This document shows, one piece after another, positions 23,358 through 34,458 of a stretch of DNA of 64,000 nucleotides; within the stretch, counting starts at the first letter, position 1; each line of letters starts with the position of its first letter. The DNA is taken from the NCBI GenBank assembly GCA_024036415.1, contig JAMWET010005531.1, positions 220,397-284,396 on the forward strand, read 5' to 3'. Under the pieces are notes generated by a model. The model did not search any database and had not been told where the DNA came from. It saw nothing but the letters and a program-made list of their open reading frames with translations. The position numbers were made by a program, and so were the translations under genes. Source of the stretch: Prochilodus magdalenae. Its lineage: Eukaryota > Chordata > Actinopteri > Characiformes > Prochilodontidae.

Positions 23358-23369
23358 CTGACCAGTTCC
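23358..23369 (-). promoter_or_regulatory. 12-bp motif upstream of receptor gene B, shared with gene A
   Basis: GGAACTGGTCAG on the minus strand, 97 bp before the ATG at 23260; gene A has the identical 12-mer 98 bp before its ATG. Just downstream is GGGAAGTGAAAGTAAG, containing a GGAAGTG ETS/PU.1-type core and a GAAAGT half-site like those in interferon-response elements. Function is inference. Confidence 0.5.
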
Positions 23370-23799
23370 AGATGTGAGGACCTCTTTAACTCTTTGTGCT
23401 CCATAACACACATAGCACTACACTTACATTTCTCAGAGAGGTGGCTGCACATTTACTGTTAAACATGACTAGTGTGTGCCTTTTTCACAACCTGTTAAAC
23501 TCAGCAAATAAATAGAAATGCACTAAAACAGAATAATAATATATAATATTAAAAATAATAAATTACAATAATATTAAAATGTAATATTGCTAAAGATGTA
23601 TGTGGGTTTCTAACCCGGTGTCCTATGAGGGAACAATGCTCTTTTGTGGGTGCAACCATTTGTGTTTTTGGGACATTTTACTGGATTCTTTGAATGTTCT
23701 GATGATTTTCCTCACTGTGGACAGTGAAATACCTAAATCAAATTGTGCACTGAGAAATTGTTGTGATATTTTACCAATGTACGCTCATCGCTAAAAAAT

Positions 23800-24440
23800 G
23801 ACAAATTGTCACAAAATGAATCAACTGTCAGTGAGACATGGAAACGATTTGCGTTTCTTGTTGGCCACACATGTGATGTAAGTACATGTGATTGTACCTA
23901 AGTGAACCAACAGTCACGATTATAAACATTTAGTGAGCAGTGATGGCCTCTATACGTCATTCTGTCAGTGCCACCACCACTGACAGATGACTGCACCACG
24001 CAGGACTACATGCACACAGACTGTTACGATGCCCTAACACCACATCAGCTTCACCAAAGACTGCAATGATGTTGTGCCAGACCCTCATGGAGTAACTCAG
24101 AATGGATACGGGTCATCTTCAGTGACGAGTCCCTCTTATGTCTTGGTAGTGATGACCAACGAATCCAATGAGTGAAGGCAGCATGGTCAGTGCCCAAGGT
24201 GACTGGTTTGATCATAAAGCCAGAGAGCCTGGTGCTACTTCACCTTCAGCCTTACCACAGAATCTGCAGGAGAATATTCAAGCTACATGGGATGGATTAA
24301 CACCGGACACCATTAGGAAAATCACCAACTCCATGCTGACACGTCTGACACATTGCATTAGCAAACATGGCAGCCCGATACTGAGCGACATGACTTCTGT
24401 GTAGCTATGTAGCTCAATAATTATTGCCCAGTCTAATATC
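23800..24440 (+). mobile_element. degenerate Tc1-like transposon
   Basis: The plus strand encodes, in broken frames, EWIRVIFSDESLLCLGSDDQRI near 24095-24165, the second catalytic Asp region (SDES). The last part, 24275-24404, reads TWDGLTPDTIRKITNSMLTRL and GSPIL, the C terminus of a fish Tc1 family. The right end has TGTAGCTCAATAATTATTGC, shared with the deleted copy at 17815-18115. The segment between D and the C terminus is shortened. The left part 23600-23800 is unassigned. Confidence 0.65.
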
Positions 24441-24569
24441 AGCTTAAATATTTTTTTGACAAAGCCTTAACCCATACTTACTCATAAACAACTCTGCCTT
24501 GCATCTTTTCATGTTTTTTGAAAGTTTCTAATCTTAAAAGAGTAATATGTAAGAAGTTTAAAACAAGAA

Positions 24570-25870
24570 TCTACTATCTCGTAATATCATTTTGATAGAG
24601 GCGATAGCGAGTCCTCTATCCAATAGCATGAGTCTTCTATCAGTAAAGCCTGAGAGGATGAAGAAGTAGCACTGCAATGGTGTATTCCGAATTAAAGTAA
24701 AATCATTTAAAGAGAGGTAGCCAATAAATATGGGAGGCAAAAAAGAGATATCATAATTAAAACAGTTAAATTGAAATGCAAACCTCTATTTCCCACTTCT
24801 TTTTACAAACATCTGCACAAAAATCCTGCCACACTGATAATAAAATACCTAAATTTAAAAAAGCAGTAAACGGCTGCACCAGTTCAGCTTTATCCACTTC
24901 ACTCTCACTGCTTGTTGCCACAGTGCTTGAAAACTAAAATTCGCCTGTTGTATTTCAGTGATAGAGGCTATGGTGCATTGTAAGAGCATTTCAGTATCTT
25001 TTCTGCAGTGGTTATATGGAGAGGACCTGTATTTTAGCCTAAGATTACATTTTACCAAAAGTAAATGACCAGCAGGTGGTGCCGCTGCTCATTTCTATTT
25101 GATGGCTAAAAAGTGCCAAGCTGAAAACTACATAGTCACTTTGTCAACTATCTATTTTCATTTTCATTTCTTTTCATATGTGGCCTATTGCTGTGAATAA
25201 GAAATACCAGCATAAACTAAGCACTGCATTGTCATATTAGTTTTGGTACATATTATGCATTTCATGGTGAAAGGCAAAGATCAAAGTGAAGCCTGGATTT
25301 TCTGTTCCCTATTAGCTTTTCCCATTTAGACATGGCCAGGATGACCACAAAATGAAAAGGCAGATGTTTCCTTTTTTTTCCTTTTTGTCACAAATAAAAT
25401 AGCAAATGTAGGTATTTAAGTTTTTTAAAATGCTTTTACTGGAATCAGAACTTTTTTTGTTTGTTTTTTTACATTTTGTCACAAAACACTCATATGCGAA
25501 ACATTAAATTGCAAATGTAAGTATTTAATGTCATTTTTAATTTTGGCAGGATTTTTGCACATGTTTATAAAATGACAAATAGAGGTTTGCATTTCCATTT
25601 TACTGTTTTAATATCTTTTTGGCCGGATTTGCCTCTCATAAATAAGAATACATGCAGAGATGACTAAAACTCTTAAGCAAGTCACCATTATAACAACGCC
25701 ACTGCCTGCTCTAGGCAAGAAGGTACATCCAGCAGCACTGGCGTGGCTTTTCACCACTTGAGATGTTCATGTTAAATAAAGGGTTAAAGTTTATGTTTAA
25801 CTTGCAGATTGGTAAGTAAACAGCTGTTAAGGCTGACATTGAGGAGGAGGGGCTGTGCGTTTGTTGCTTC
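24570..25870. repeat. second copy of the 14.5-kb dispersed repeat, split by an insertion
   Basis: The left half (24570-24722) matches 14560-14650 (GAAGTAGCACTGC, AGGTAGCCAAT). The right half (25648-25870) matches 14670-14910 (GCAAGTCACCATTATAAC, AAACAGCTGTTAAGGCTGAC). The two halves are separated by the element at 24723-25647. No coding content. Confidence 0.6.
24723..25647. mobile_element. 0.9-kb element with ~110-bp terminal inverted repeats
   Basis: Left arm about 24723-24838 and right arm about 25545-25647 are inverted copies: AATGCAAACCTCTATTT and CAAAAATCCTGCCA on the left reappear reverse-complemented as AAATAGAGGTTTGCATT and TGGCAGGATTTTTG on the right. The outer parts match too (GGGAGGCAA / TTGCCTCTC). 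The interior is AT-rich with a partial internal duplication (TTTTGTCACAAA near 25385 and 25475). No transposase frame, so non-autonomous. The target duplication was not resolved. Confidence 0.7.
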
Positions 25871-26234
25871 GGTGTGGACACCACAACATTCTGAGGATAT
25901 GTGGCTCCTATTGTTTGGAATTTGTTGCAGGTATCATTTTCAGAATGTATTTAGGAAAAGAAATCCATTTAGAATACAGAATACAGGTCAAAGTAAATTT
26001 AAAATCATTGCTCTCTATTTTCTCTTACCCACTTTATCCTACTATTTACTGTCCCAACTTTTGGGATATTGGGTTTGTATAATCCTTTAATACTGTGAAA
26101 TTTATGTGCCTTATGAACAAGAAACAATATAATTTATAATACATTTGGTGCCTATGTTTAGAAAACAGGCAATACATTATGTTAAATGAAATCTGAAAGA
26201 ATGCAGTTACACCGCAGGAAAATCACTCTTACAA

Positions 26235-26469
26235 GTCATGATAAGTCTTAATCACTTTATTCTTGTTTCAGTAACTGAAGACTTTTAGAAAACTTGTAGA
26301 AAATGTTGTTGTTGAAACAGACAAACAAATGTTCTCAGAAAGAATACAGAAATCCCCATATTGACAAATCATATTAAACGTAATGACACACTGCATTTTA
26401 ATGTTACTGCTTGAGATTCACTGCCAGAGAAAAGTTGGTCAGTAAGGCATCCATATCGAATCTCCATAT
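26235..26469 (-). other. dad1: probable 3' UTR exon of dad1
   Basis: An acceptor CTCTTTCAG precedes 26469. It pairs with a donor (GGAG then GTACAGG) shortly after the dad1 stop, near 26996. The polyadenylation signal AATAAA lies on the minus strand at 26256-26261. That the 3' UTR is spliced is inference; RNA reads would decide. Confidence 0.5.
26256..26261 (-). terminator. dad1: dad1 polyadenylation signal (AATAAA)
   Basis: Canonical AATAAA on the minus strand in the proposed last exon of dad1, followed by a T/G-rich stretch. Confidence 0.5.
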
Positions 26470-27035
26470 CTGAAAGAGATTAGCGAGACATTAGAATATA
26501 GTCGATGTGAAATTAAGTTAAATCAGCAGGTAAAATAGGAGCAGGACAAGGATAGTCTTTATTGCTGAAGGAACTGATTCTGTGTTGCTTATCCAGGTAT
26601 ATTGGGTTTGAATCAAATAATTTTATTAAGGTGTAGTGGCAATTGGAAGTTTGTGAACGCTTTGTGAACGTTCCACATTTCTGCATAAATATGATCTAAA
26701 ACAATCAGATTTTTAATCAGTCCTAAAATCTGGTAAAGAGAACCTAATCAAACAAAACAAATATTTTATACTTTATCTTTTAATTATTGAGGAAAAGGTT
26801 CCAATATTTTATATCTGTCTGTGACAATACAAGGCAGAACAGTATGGAGAAATATAGAAACTTCTAAAGGGTTCTGTGCAAGCCTAGAAATATAGCATAC
26901 AGACTTAAAGATCACCATAGTCTGTCATTAAATGGCCGTACAGCTTTCATATAATTCAAACAAGAAAACTGATTTGCATAAGACTATATCCTGTACCTCC
27001 AAAAAAGTGCCACCAGGTGGGACATGGATCTTCAT

Positions 27036-28287
27036 TTAGCCAATGAAATTAACCACCACCAGATGGAGGACAGTGTGGGCGAAGAGAAAGTCTGCAAAGG
27101 CCCTCTCAGGTGAGACAGAGAGGAATTCTCCTTTGTTCTGAGGGTTGATCTGGATGCGCAGGCACACTGCAGTGGAGAGAGAAGCAATGTTATGAAGCAG
27201 TAGCCTTGGTTACTATTTTAAAACCTTTACAAACTAAAAAAAATTTCCACTGTGCTACAACACAATTCAAACACGGCATCAATTAATCTGTATTTCATTC
27301 TAAATGACTAACCTCTAACATTAGAAAATAAAAGAATAAAAAACTTAATGACTTCATGAGACTTTTTAGGGATCTACAGCAACCTAATAAATATACAAAA
27401 TAAAAAGAATTAGGCTGCATACCATTAAAGGGATTTGGGAAAAACATGTTTCATATGCATGTAAATTCACTGGTGCTTCAGGTAAAGATTAACAATTTAA
27501 AAAAAAAAAAAAAAAAAAGAAATTAAATAAAATACCTCTTGTATACAGGATTAATCTTTCTTTCAAAATATGAAAGAAATCAAGCCTTTTGATGACATAA
27601 ATATTAAAATAAATATTTAGAATATTCTTACAACATTTTACTTTTTAAAGATGCAGAAAATTTTAATTAGAAAATAAAATAAAACCTTACTTATTCAAGG
27701 GACCCTTACTTTCTTAGAAACCACGGTCAATGAGCTAGAACTAGGCATCTGAATACTGTACATTCTGCCATAGTAAAGTGGGCAGCAAAAGGGGCAGAGC
27801 TCAGTATAATTTATACGTTACTCATAAGATATTGAAACCTGAATTTAATATACGTATATTAGAACCCACTTAAAGAAACAGATGGAAATAATGCACTTTT
27901 CAAAAATGTGACAAATATTCTATTCATATTTTAGAAACTCTTACCTGGCCTGGCATGACTTCCTGATTCACTGAGTACACAGGGTGCCAACAATGCTGCA
28001 GGCTAGCTGCCCAGCTGATGCGGTACCTGTTTAGCTATATGTTAAAATTGCAAATAATTTTGCAGAGTAAACATACCTGCAAGAATAAAGGATCCCACGG
28101 AGGAGATGAATCCAGACAAAAAGCTGTTGAAAGGGAATGTGCCGACCAGTAAGCAGTACAGGAACTGAAACGCTCCTGTCAGTAAAATATACAGCAGATA
28201 AGCGTCTATGACTTTCAGCTTGTTCGACGTGCTGCTCCTGTACTCCTCCAAAAAGCGGGATAAGACGCTAAACACTGAAGGAGACAT
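27036..28287 (-). CDS. dad1: Dad1, subunit of oligosaccharyltransferase
   Basis: Two coding exons on the minus strand: 28077-28287 (70 codons plus 1 nt) and 27036-27166 (131 nt with stop TAA), joined in phase 1 with GT-AG sites. The 113-residue product has the family's exact length. It starts [16 protein letters not shown], followed by [34 protein letters not shown] (two membrane helices), then [14 protein letters not shown], then [20 protein letters not shown] and a C-terminal NFIG. Dad1 (OST2 in yeast) is a small ER membrane subunit of oligosaccharyltransferase, needed to transfer glycan onto Asn of nascent proteins; its loss triggers apoptosis. Sequence is intact and conserved, and the assignment is near certain. 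A poly(A) run (27499-27518) lies in the intron. It is head to head with abhd4. Confidence 0.97.
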
Positions 28288-29255
28288 TCTTTAGTCAGGT
28301 TAGCAACTAATAACCAATATATTGGGAAGACAATTCAGCCAAATGAATGACGTGTAGCCAGTGCCGTCAAGCGTGTCACTAAATGATGTCCCCTCTGAAA
28401 CCGAGGCGCATTTTAGTTCCGACCTTCTCTCGATAGTCTAGGGTGATAAAGACGATCTTCTAATTTTAGAAATGCACACGTGTCTGGCTGACTACAGTAT
28501 TAGTAACATATTCTTTTATCTGTTTAATTAATTTGTTTTTATATAATTTTAACTATTAAGATATATTTAATTAAAATCAGTAAATCGGTATCTTGACAGA
28601 CTTAAAATGGATATATCTATTCATCCTGTAATGTGTACCCAGAAACTCTTCATTTGTTTTTGAAGCATATCACTGTAAATAGACTGTAGTGTACTGTAGT
28701 GAATTGACATAACCCTGTATTTATAAATACTGAGTGGTGATTGGCTGGCGACCTGGTCAGCTGACTGAGTAAAAAATATAAAAGGCACTATTTAGAAACA
28801 AGCCTGTAAGGTTTAAAGCGTTCAGAAAAGTTTGACAGCAGTTTAGAAATATTCTATGTTGTCCTGTTTTGCTAACACAACCGCATTTATGTACAAAATG
28901 CTTCACCGTTTACAAGTGAAATTTCTACAACCCGGAAAACATTACTGACCGGCAGTATACGAAGGTTTTTACGAGGTGGTTTTGCTAGACATCCGTTTCT
29001 TGGCTAACATCGGTCTGCAGGTTAATTTTTTCCAACAAAGTAGAAAATCGCAAAAATTTGACCCATAAAGACCACCAAAATGGGGCAACGGCCCGCCCCC
29101 TTCCAATCAGCTGACTACAGTGTACATGTTACATAACAAAGCTCCTCTCTGAACCTTATGTGATCAGTAACCTGTCCTCTGTTCACAGCTGGGACTACAA
29201 GTATGTCACTTCGCCGTGGTTATTAGGTTTACTATGCTCGTTACTAACCTGCACC
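28288..29255. promoter_or_regulatory. bidirectional promoter region of dad1 and abhd4
   Basis: The 968 bp between the two divergent start codons contain CCAAT-type sequences in both senses (GTGATTGGCTGG near 28738; TTCCAATCAGCTGAC near 29101), each next to a CAGCTGA E-box-like string. A TATAAAAG string lies at about 28779. The region is locally GC-richer than its flanks near 29080-29110. A shared promoter is inferred from the divergent layout. From memory, the human genes have the same head-to-head orientation. Confidence 0.55.
29203..29226 (+). other. possible upstream ORF of abhd4
   Basis: ATG to TAG, seven codons, ending 29 bp before the abhd4 start. It matters only if transcription starts upstream of it, and the preceding TTCACAG could itself be a splice acceptor. 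Confidence 0.3.
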
Positions 29256-32200
29256 ATGACCGCCAGAATGCAAGACGAGAATGAATTAGAGTAAGTAGAT
29301 TAACATTTCTCATTATTAACGTACACGAACTGTGGATATGTAACCCGTTTACTGTGCTACCGGCGAGTAATGTTTCGTCATGTTCTTACTTCACGTGTCG
29401 GTTATTATACGGATTAAAGTAGCCAATACATGATATAGTGTGATTTGTAGGCTGGGACAATTAACGGAAGGTCCGATTAGTGCTGTCAGCTGTGAGGCGC
29501 AGTCTAATTGATTTAGCAGTGTTTTAGTCTTAGTTTTGTGCTGAGTCATGCTGTGATGCTGGACTGCTTCGTCTGGGTGAGTGGAGCGCTGCTCATCTCT
29601 TCTGATCTGATCTCATCTCATTTCTGTGGGGCTGGAGCTTTGTTTGTGTTATTTGTGAAAAATGTACTTGTTTAAAGTTTTGTTTACTCAAATTATGACA
29701 TGTAGTTTCTCCACTAAAACAGGAGACAGAGTCATGGGCATTGTACATATTCTAGTGGATTTGAAAGGCTAGTGTCTGCATTTTACAGATGGAGGTATAG
29801 TATAGAGACTTCTGGCCATAGCAAGCTTAAATTGCTTGTACTGAATTTGGGAAGTATTTAGGAAGTTGTTTTATTGTGAAGTGCTATTTAAGTACTGATA
29901 AGACTTTCTCAAGTGGACAGTGTGAGGTTTTTGGGGGTTGTTGTATATAATATTTTGGAAATGAATGGCAAATAAACTCCTAGATGTTATTTTCCCATTT
30001 GTTTCCAGATAGTACATCCCTCTATGATTTATGTTTGTTTTTATAGCACCTCGCCTCAATTTTTGAATTTCTCAGAAACATTTGTTAAAAAGGTTTTGAG
30101 CACCCCAAGACACAGGGCCCCATACTGGAGTTCCTTATTAAAAGTATAGGCTTGCAGGAAATGGGGGGTAAAAAAGGTAGAATAAAACATCCTCAGGGCA
30201 GGACCTTTTTACTCTGTACTGTTTGTTATAGACTATATAAAACGCTTCTTACAGTTTATAACCCCACAGTATATGGATTATATGCTGTACAAGGTTTAGA
30301 TTTTTTCTAGAGTTTCACAGCTGGTTCAGGGGCCAGTTTGTGGGTACCTGATGCAACTTCCTGGAACTCTTGGTTTGTCTACTGTCATTGATTTAAATAG
30401 ATAGCAACAAAATCTTCATGCAGTTTGTTGGTACCCAATTAAACTTAAGTGCTGAATTTAAATGTAGATGTGAATATATTCTAGCTTTTGTCTACATTTT
30501 CAGATGAAGATATTTGTGACGTTGGTGCAAATTTATTTCATGAAATAGCAGATGAAACCATTTGATTCACTAAAGTAGTGCTTGGACAGTAATATGTTCT
30601 AGGTTTAAATATCTTGGAACTCCTTTTCCAGACAAGTGTAGTCCTGGACTACAGAGCTTTCTGAAATTAGGAGTATGTAATCCAGGACTATGCTTAATCC
30701 CTGTATGGGAAACTAACTCCAAATGTTTAATTATTTATCCCAACAGTAAACATGACACATCTTGTAGTTTGTTGGTGTTTTTTGGAGCTTTGCTGTGAAT
30801 GCACCTCTACTACATTTGCTAGTAAAGAGTTTTGGTAAGTGGGTGAAGTCTGTGTGAATGTAGGCAATATCCTATAAGGGTGTGTGATTGTAGAGCATGA
30901 CTTGGTCTAGAGAGTACCCTTTGCCTGACTGACTTATGGCCTGGTCACGCCCTGTCCTTTATGACTTTTTTGTTCCTTGTTTAGGCAAAGCTCTGGGAGT
31001 TGGTCCTGGTGGCCATCTTGGCGACCGACATCTATGTCTCTGTTGAAGAGTGCTGAGGCCAAGATTCTTGCCTGTAAGTACCAAAAGACTTTCTTTTTAT
31101 CTTGTTATACAATATCTGATCACTGACCTAGTGTAACTATCAGGCTAGTGCTTGTATATGTGTGTAGTTCTAGCAACCCATAAGGCATACTTTCTTCTAA
31201 AAAGTCAGATATAGTCTCTGCATTGTTACAGTCATAACTCTTATTTTTATTAAGGTATTCAGAATGAAGTGTGGTCCCGATTTGTGACGTTGCCAAACCA
31301 AAACAGAATATGGACCCTTACGGTGACCAACAGGACAGCACGCAAACTTTCAGACCCAGGTTGACACTAAATCCTGCTGTTTCCTTGTCTCATATGGAAA
31401 TGTATTTATGGCTTTTTAATGGCAGTATTATGTTTTAAAGCTAATATTATTGCCAGTATCTTCTGCACATGTGCTTTGAATGAATGTGATTGAAATGCAT
31501 TGTTGATTGTACATAAGGAAAATGTGGAATAATGACACAGGTTAGTCTTTCAGTTGACTTCTTTAAGAAAGATATTATTCATGTGCAAATTGTTTTAATT
31601 CAACTGTGTACATAATTTCTACACGAAGGTGATAGATTACATTAAACACTGTTATTGCCAAAAGTGAAACTGAAAGATGAAATGTCAAGGGAAAAGATGA
31701 ACACATTAGAATAAAGTATTTTTAGCATGTTTTTTTTAGCCTCAGCAATCAGCATGAAACTGATTCATATCTATGAAACAATGAATTGTTTTAAGTCTGT
31801 CTCTAAAATCTTGTTTGTTTCTGCAGCTTCTCAGACCCCTTTAGTCATGGTCCATGGGTTCGGAGGAGGGGTCGGGCTGTGGATCCGAAACCTGGACTAT
31901 CTGAGTCGCTCGCGACCTGTTTATGCCTTTGACCTGCTGGGCTTTGGCCGCAGCTCCCGTCCCACCTTTCCCACAGATGCCTCATCAGCCGAGGAGCAGT
32001 TCATCAGCTCCATAGAGCAGTGGAGGCAGACACTGGGGCTAGAGCGTATGATCTTGTTGGGTCACAGCCTTGGGGGTTACCTGGCAACATCATACTCCAT
32101 TCAGTATCCTGAAAGGTGAGGGCTGCTTCTTTGAAGGTAATTATGGACGGATGGACGTCTGATGCTGTTCATGTCTTAGATGCTGTGTTTCAGTAGACAT

Positions 32201-34458
32201 ATATAAAGTGTTTGCACAGTACTGTAGAAAGATTCATGTCATGGCCTTTTTCCTCAGAGTCAGTCACCTCATTCTGGTGGATCCCTGGGGCTTCCCGGAA
32301 AGACCACAGCCTCATCCTGAAGGGTCTTCCAGTCAGGGTTCAGAGGTTAAGAGGCCAGGACCACCACGCTGGGTGAAAGCATTGGCCTCTGTTGTCACCC
32401 TCTTCAACCCTCTTGCCATCATCAGAGCAGCAGGACCATGGGGTAAGAGGCAGACAAGGGTAAACAGATCTGCTGATTAGCCAGTAAATGATGTTTATAT
32501 TTTATCATAATTTCTAGATGTTGTGGCCTAATCTTTAATCATAAAAATGTATTAATTTAAATAAATGGAATATTTAATTATTCAGTTTTTATCTCTCAGG
32601 GCCAGGGCTGGTGAATCGATTCCGATCTGATTTCAAGTACAAGTTTGAGGACCTTTTTGATGATAACACAATGACTGAGTATATATACCACTGTAATGCT
32701 CAAACACCAAGGTAATCAATCACCACTGGGATTTCAAAAGCTTTATAGTAGAAATCCATTGAGTATTTGAAGATGCTTTGAATTAAAAGGCTATCTCTAT
32801 GTCTCTCTCTTTCTCTCTTAGTGGTGAGGTTGGGTTCAGAGCTATGTCTGAGTCTCTGGGCTGGGCAAAGAGGCCAATGGTGCAACGGGTCAACCTGCTG
32901 CCCCCCTCCATGCCCGTCACCATGTTGTATGGGGCGCGCTCCTGGGTGGACAGCTCCACTGGTAAACATGTGATCCAGATCAGAGGCAAGAGCCACACCA
33001 GAGTTGAGGTGAGTAAAACAAAGTGTTTGCTTTCAAGAGGGAAAACAGACAAAAAGAAAAATCCTGTTTTTTAAAATTATAAGACCAGTTTGATTGCAGA
33101 CTAGTGAATAATGTTGTAGTGTGTTAGTTGTGTGCAACATCACATGTTTCAAATAGCTGTATACACAAATGAAGAAATGTTTGATGCGTCCAGAATGTTA
33201 AACATTGATGTATATGGTTACTGTAATAAGACACATGAACATAAGGTTATCATATTTAATAGCAAGCATCAGATAGAGTAGTATACAACTCCACAGTCGT
33301 AGCAGTGGAAATGGGCATGTCATCTACTGTACAAGAGTCGATACATGACTTTAACTGAGACTTGAAGTCATCAGTGAATTGTCTGAGAACTAATGCTGGG
33401 GTCTGAAGACAACATCTGTGTACAGGTATGTGTCTTTGCACACATGTGATATCTTGTCCATGCTAAGAACAATGAATGTGGCGTTAATGTAGAAGGTCAC
33501 ATCACCCAGCATGGCCAAATGTTCACCTATGTTCATGTGTGGGAATCTTAGGGTTCAGTTATAGTTTGCATTAAACAAATCACTAGATGAGGTAAACAAG
33601 CTTTTATGCCACTGGGGGCTGTTACTGTGTTAACCATCACAAGCACAGGCCCAGTCCAATACCTTTAGGGTGTTTTGTGACCCCAGAATAAATGCTTTAA
33701 CATTACTGTCTGACCTAAATAATGCTCCTGTGGCTGGATGCAATCAAATCCTCACAGCAATTTTCCTTTCCTCTAGTGTAAAAAAAAAACGTGTAGAGGC
33801 TGTCCAAAGAGAAACCAAACTCCCTTTTAGTAGCCTTGATTTCATATTAAATGTTAGAAGATGTGTACAAAATGGATGGTGTTATTTTGTGTTTTATGTT
33901 ATTCTAATGTTTAAATATCATCAAAACCCTTTATACTTTCAGGAAAAAGAAAGCAAAATGTCGTGTGTAAAATTTTTATTCAAAGTAATTAAAAAAAATT
34001 CCTATTTTCAGTTTTTGATACAATGTGTAAAAAATATGTAGTGTTTGATGTAGTATGCAAATGGAAAAATTTCATTTTTCGTTTTAACATATATCCACCT
34101 TTAAGCCCACTGCGATTTAGTTTATGCGGCTATTGATACTGAAATTATAAGGAGTGTAAAATGCACAGTAACAGCCTGGTTAATTCTAAAGAGTAGAGGC
34201 TGGAAAAAGGTCCTATAAAGTAAATGATGTCTGGTTATGGTACATTAAACCACACATCATAAGAGGGGAAAAATACAAGACAAGTTTAAAGATAGACCTC
34301 ATATTTGAGGTCTCATAGATTGACGCAACAGCCTTATCGTATTTTCTCTCTCTTCTTCTTCCCCACAGTTGATTGATGATGCCTCCCATCATGTGTATGC
34401 AGACCAACCTGAGGAGTTCAACATAGTGGTGGAGAACATCTGCAATACTGTGGACTGA
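29256..34458 (+). CDS. abhd4: Abhd4, alpha/beta-hydrolase (N-acyl phospholipid lipase family)
   Basis: Eight exons: 29256-29290, 30985-31073, 31255-31359, 31827-32115, 32258-32442, 32600-32711, 32822-33008, 34369-34458. Phases are consistent; 1092 nt, 363 residues. Features: tryptophan-rich N terminus ([13 protein letters not shown]), HGFGGG oxyanion loop (residues 86-91), nucleophile elbow GHSLGG with Ser157, and an H-x4-D motif (His341 to Asp346) in [15 protein letters not shown]4 deacylates N-acyl-phosphatidylethanolamines, toward anandamide-type lipids. The paralog ABHD5 (lipase co-activator) has Asn instead of Ser in the elbow and is inactive as a hydrolase, so the Ser here and the ATSYSI-YP and [10 protein letters not shown] wording favour abhd4. 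Exon 5 has a slightly long insert (about residues 184-200) relative to mammalian ABHD4. Sequence intact; adjacent to dad1 as in human. Confidence 0.95.

Noticed and set aside
23300..26230. T-cell receptor alpha constant exon next to dad1
   Set aside because: Looked for because of the mammalian gene order; no C-type Ig exon or connecting/transmembrane exon was recognised on either strand.
31827..32115. abhd5 instead of abhd4
   Set aside because: The nucleophile elbow is GHSLGG with Ser, whereas ABHD5 has Asn there; the neighbourhood with dad1 also fits abhd4.
33670..34041. 123-codon open frame inside abhd4 intron 7 as an extra exon
   Set aside because: Joining it would disrupt the phase-0 join between exons 7 and 8, which gives family-conserved sequence directly; composition is A/T-driven.
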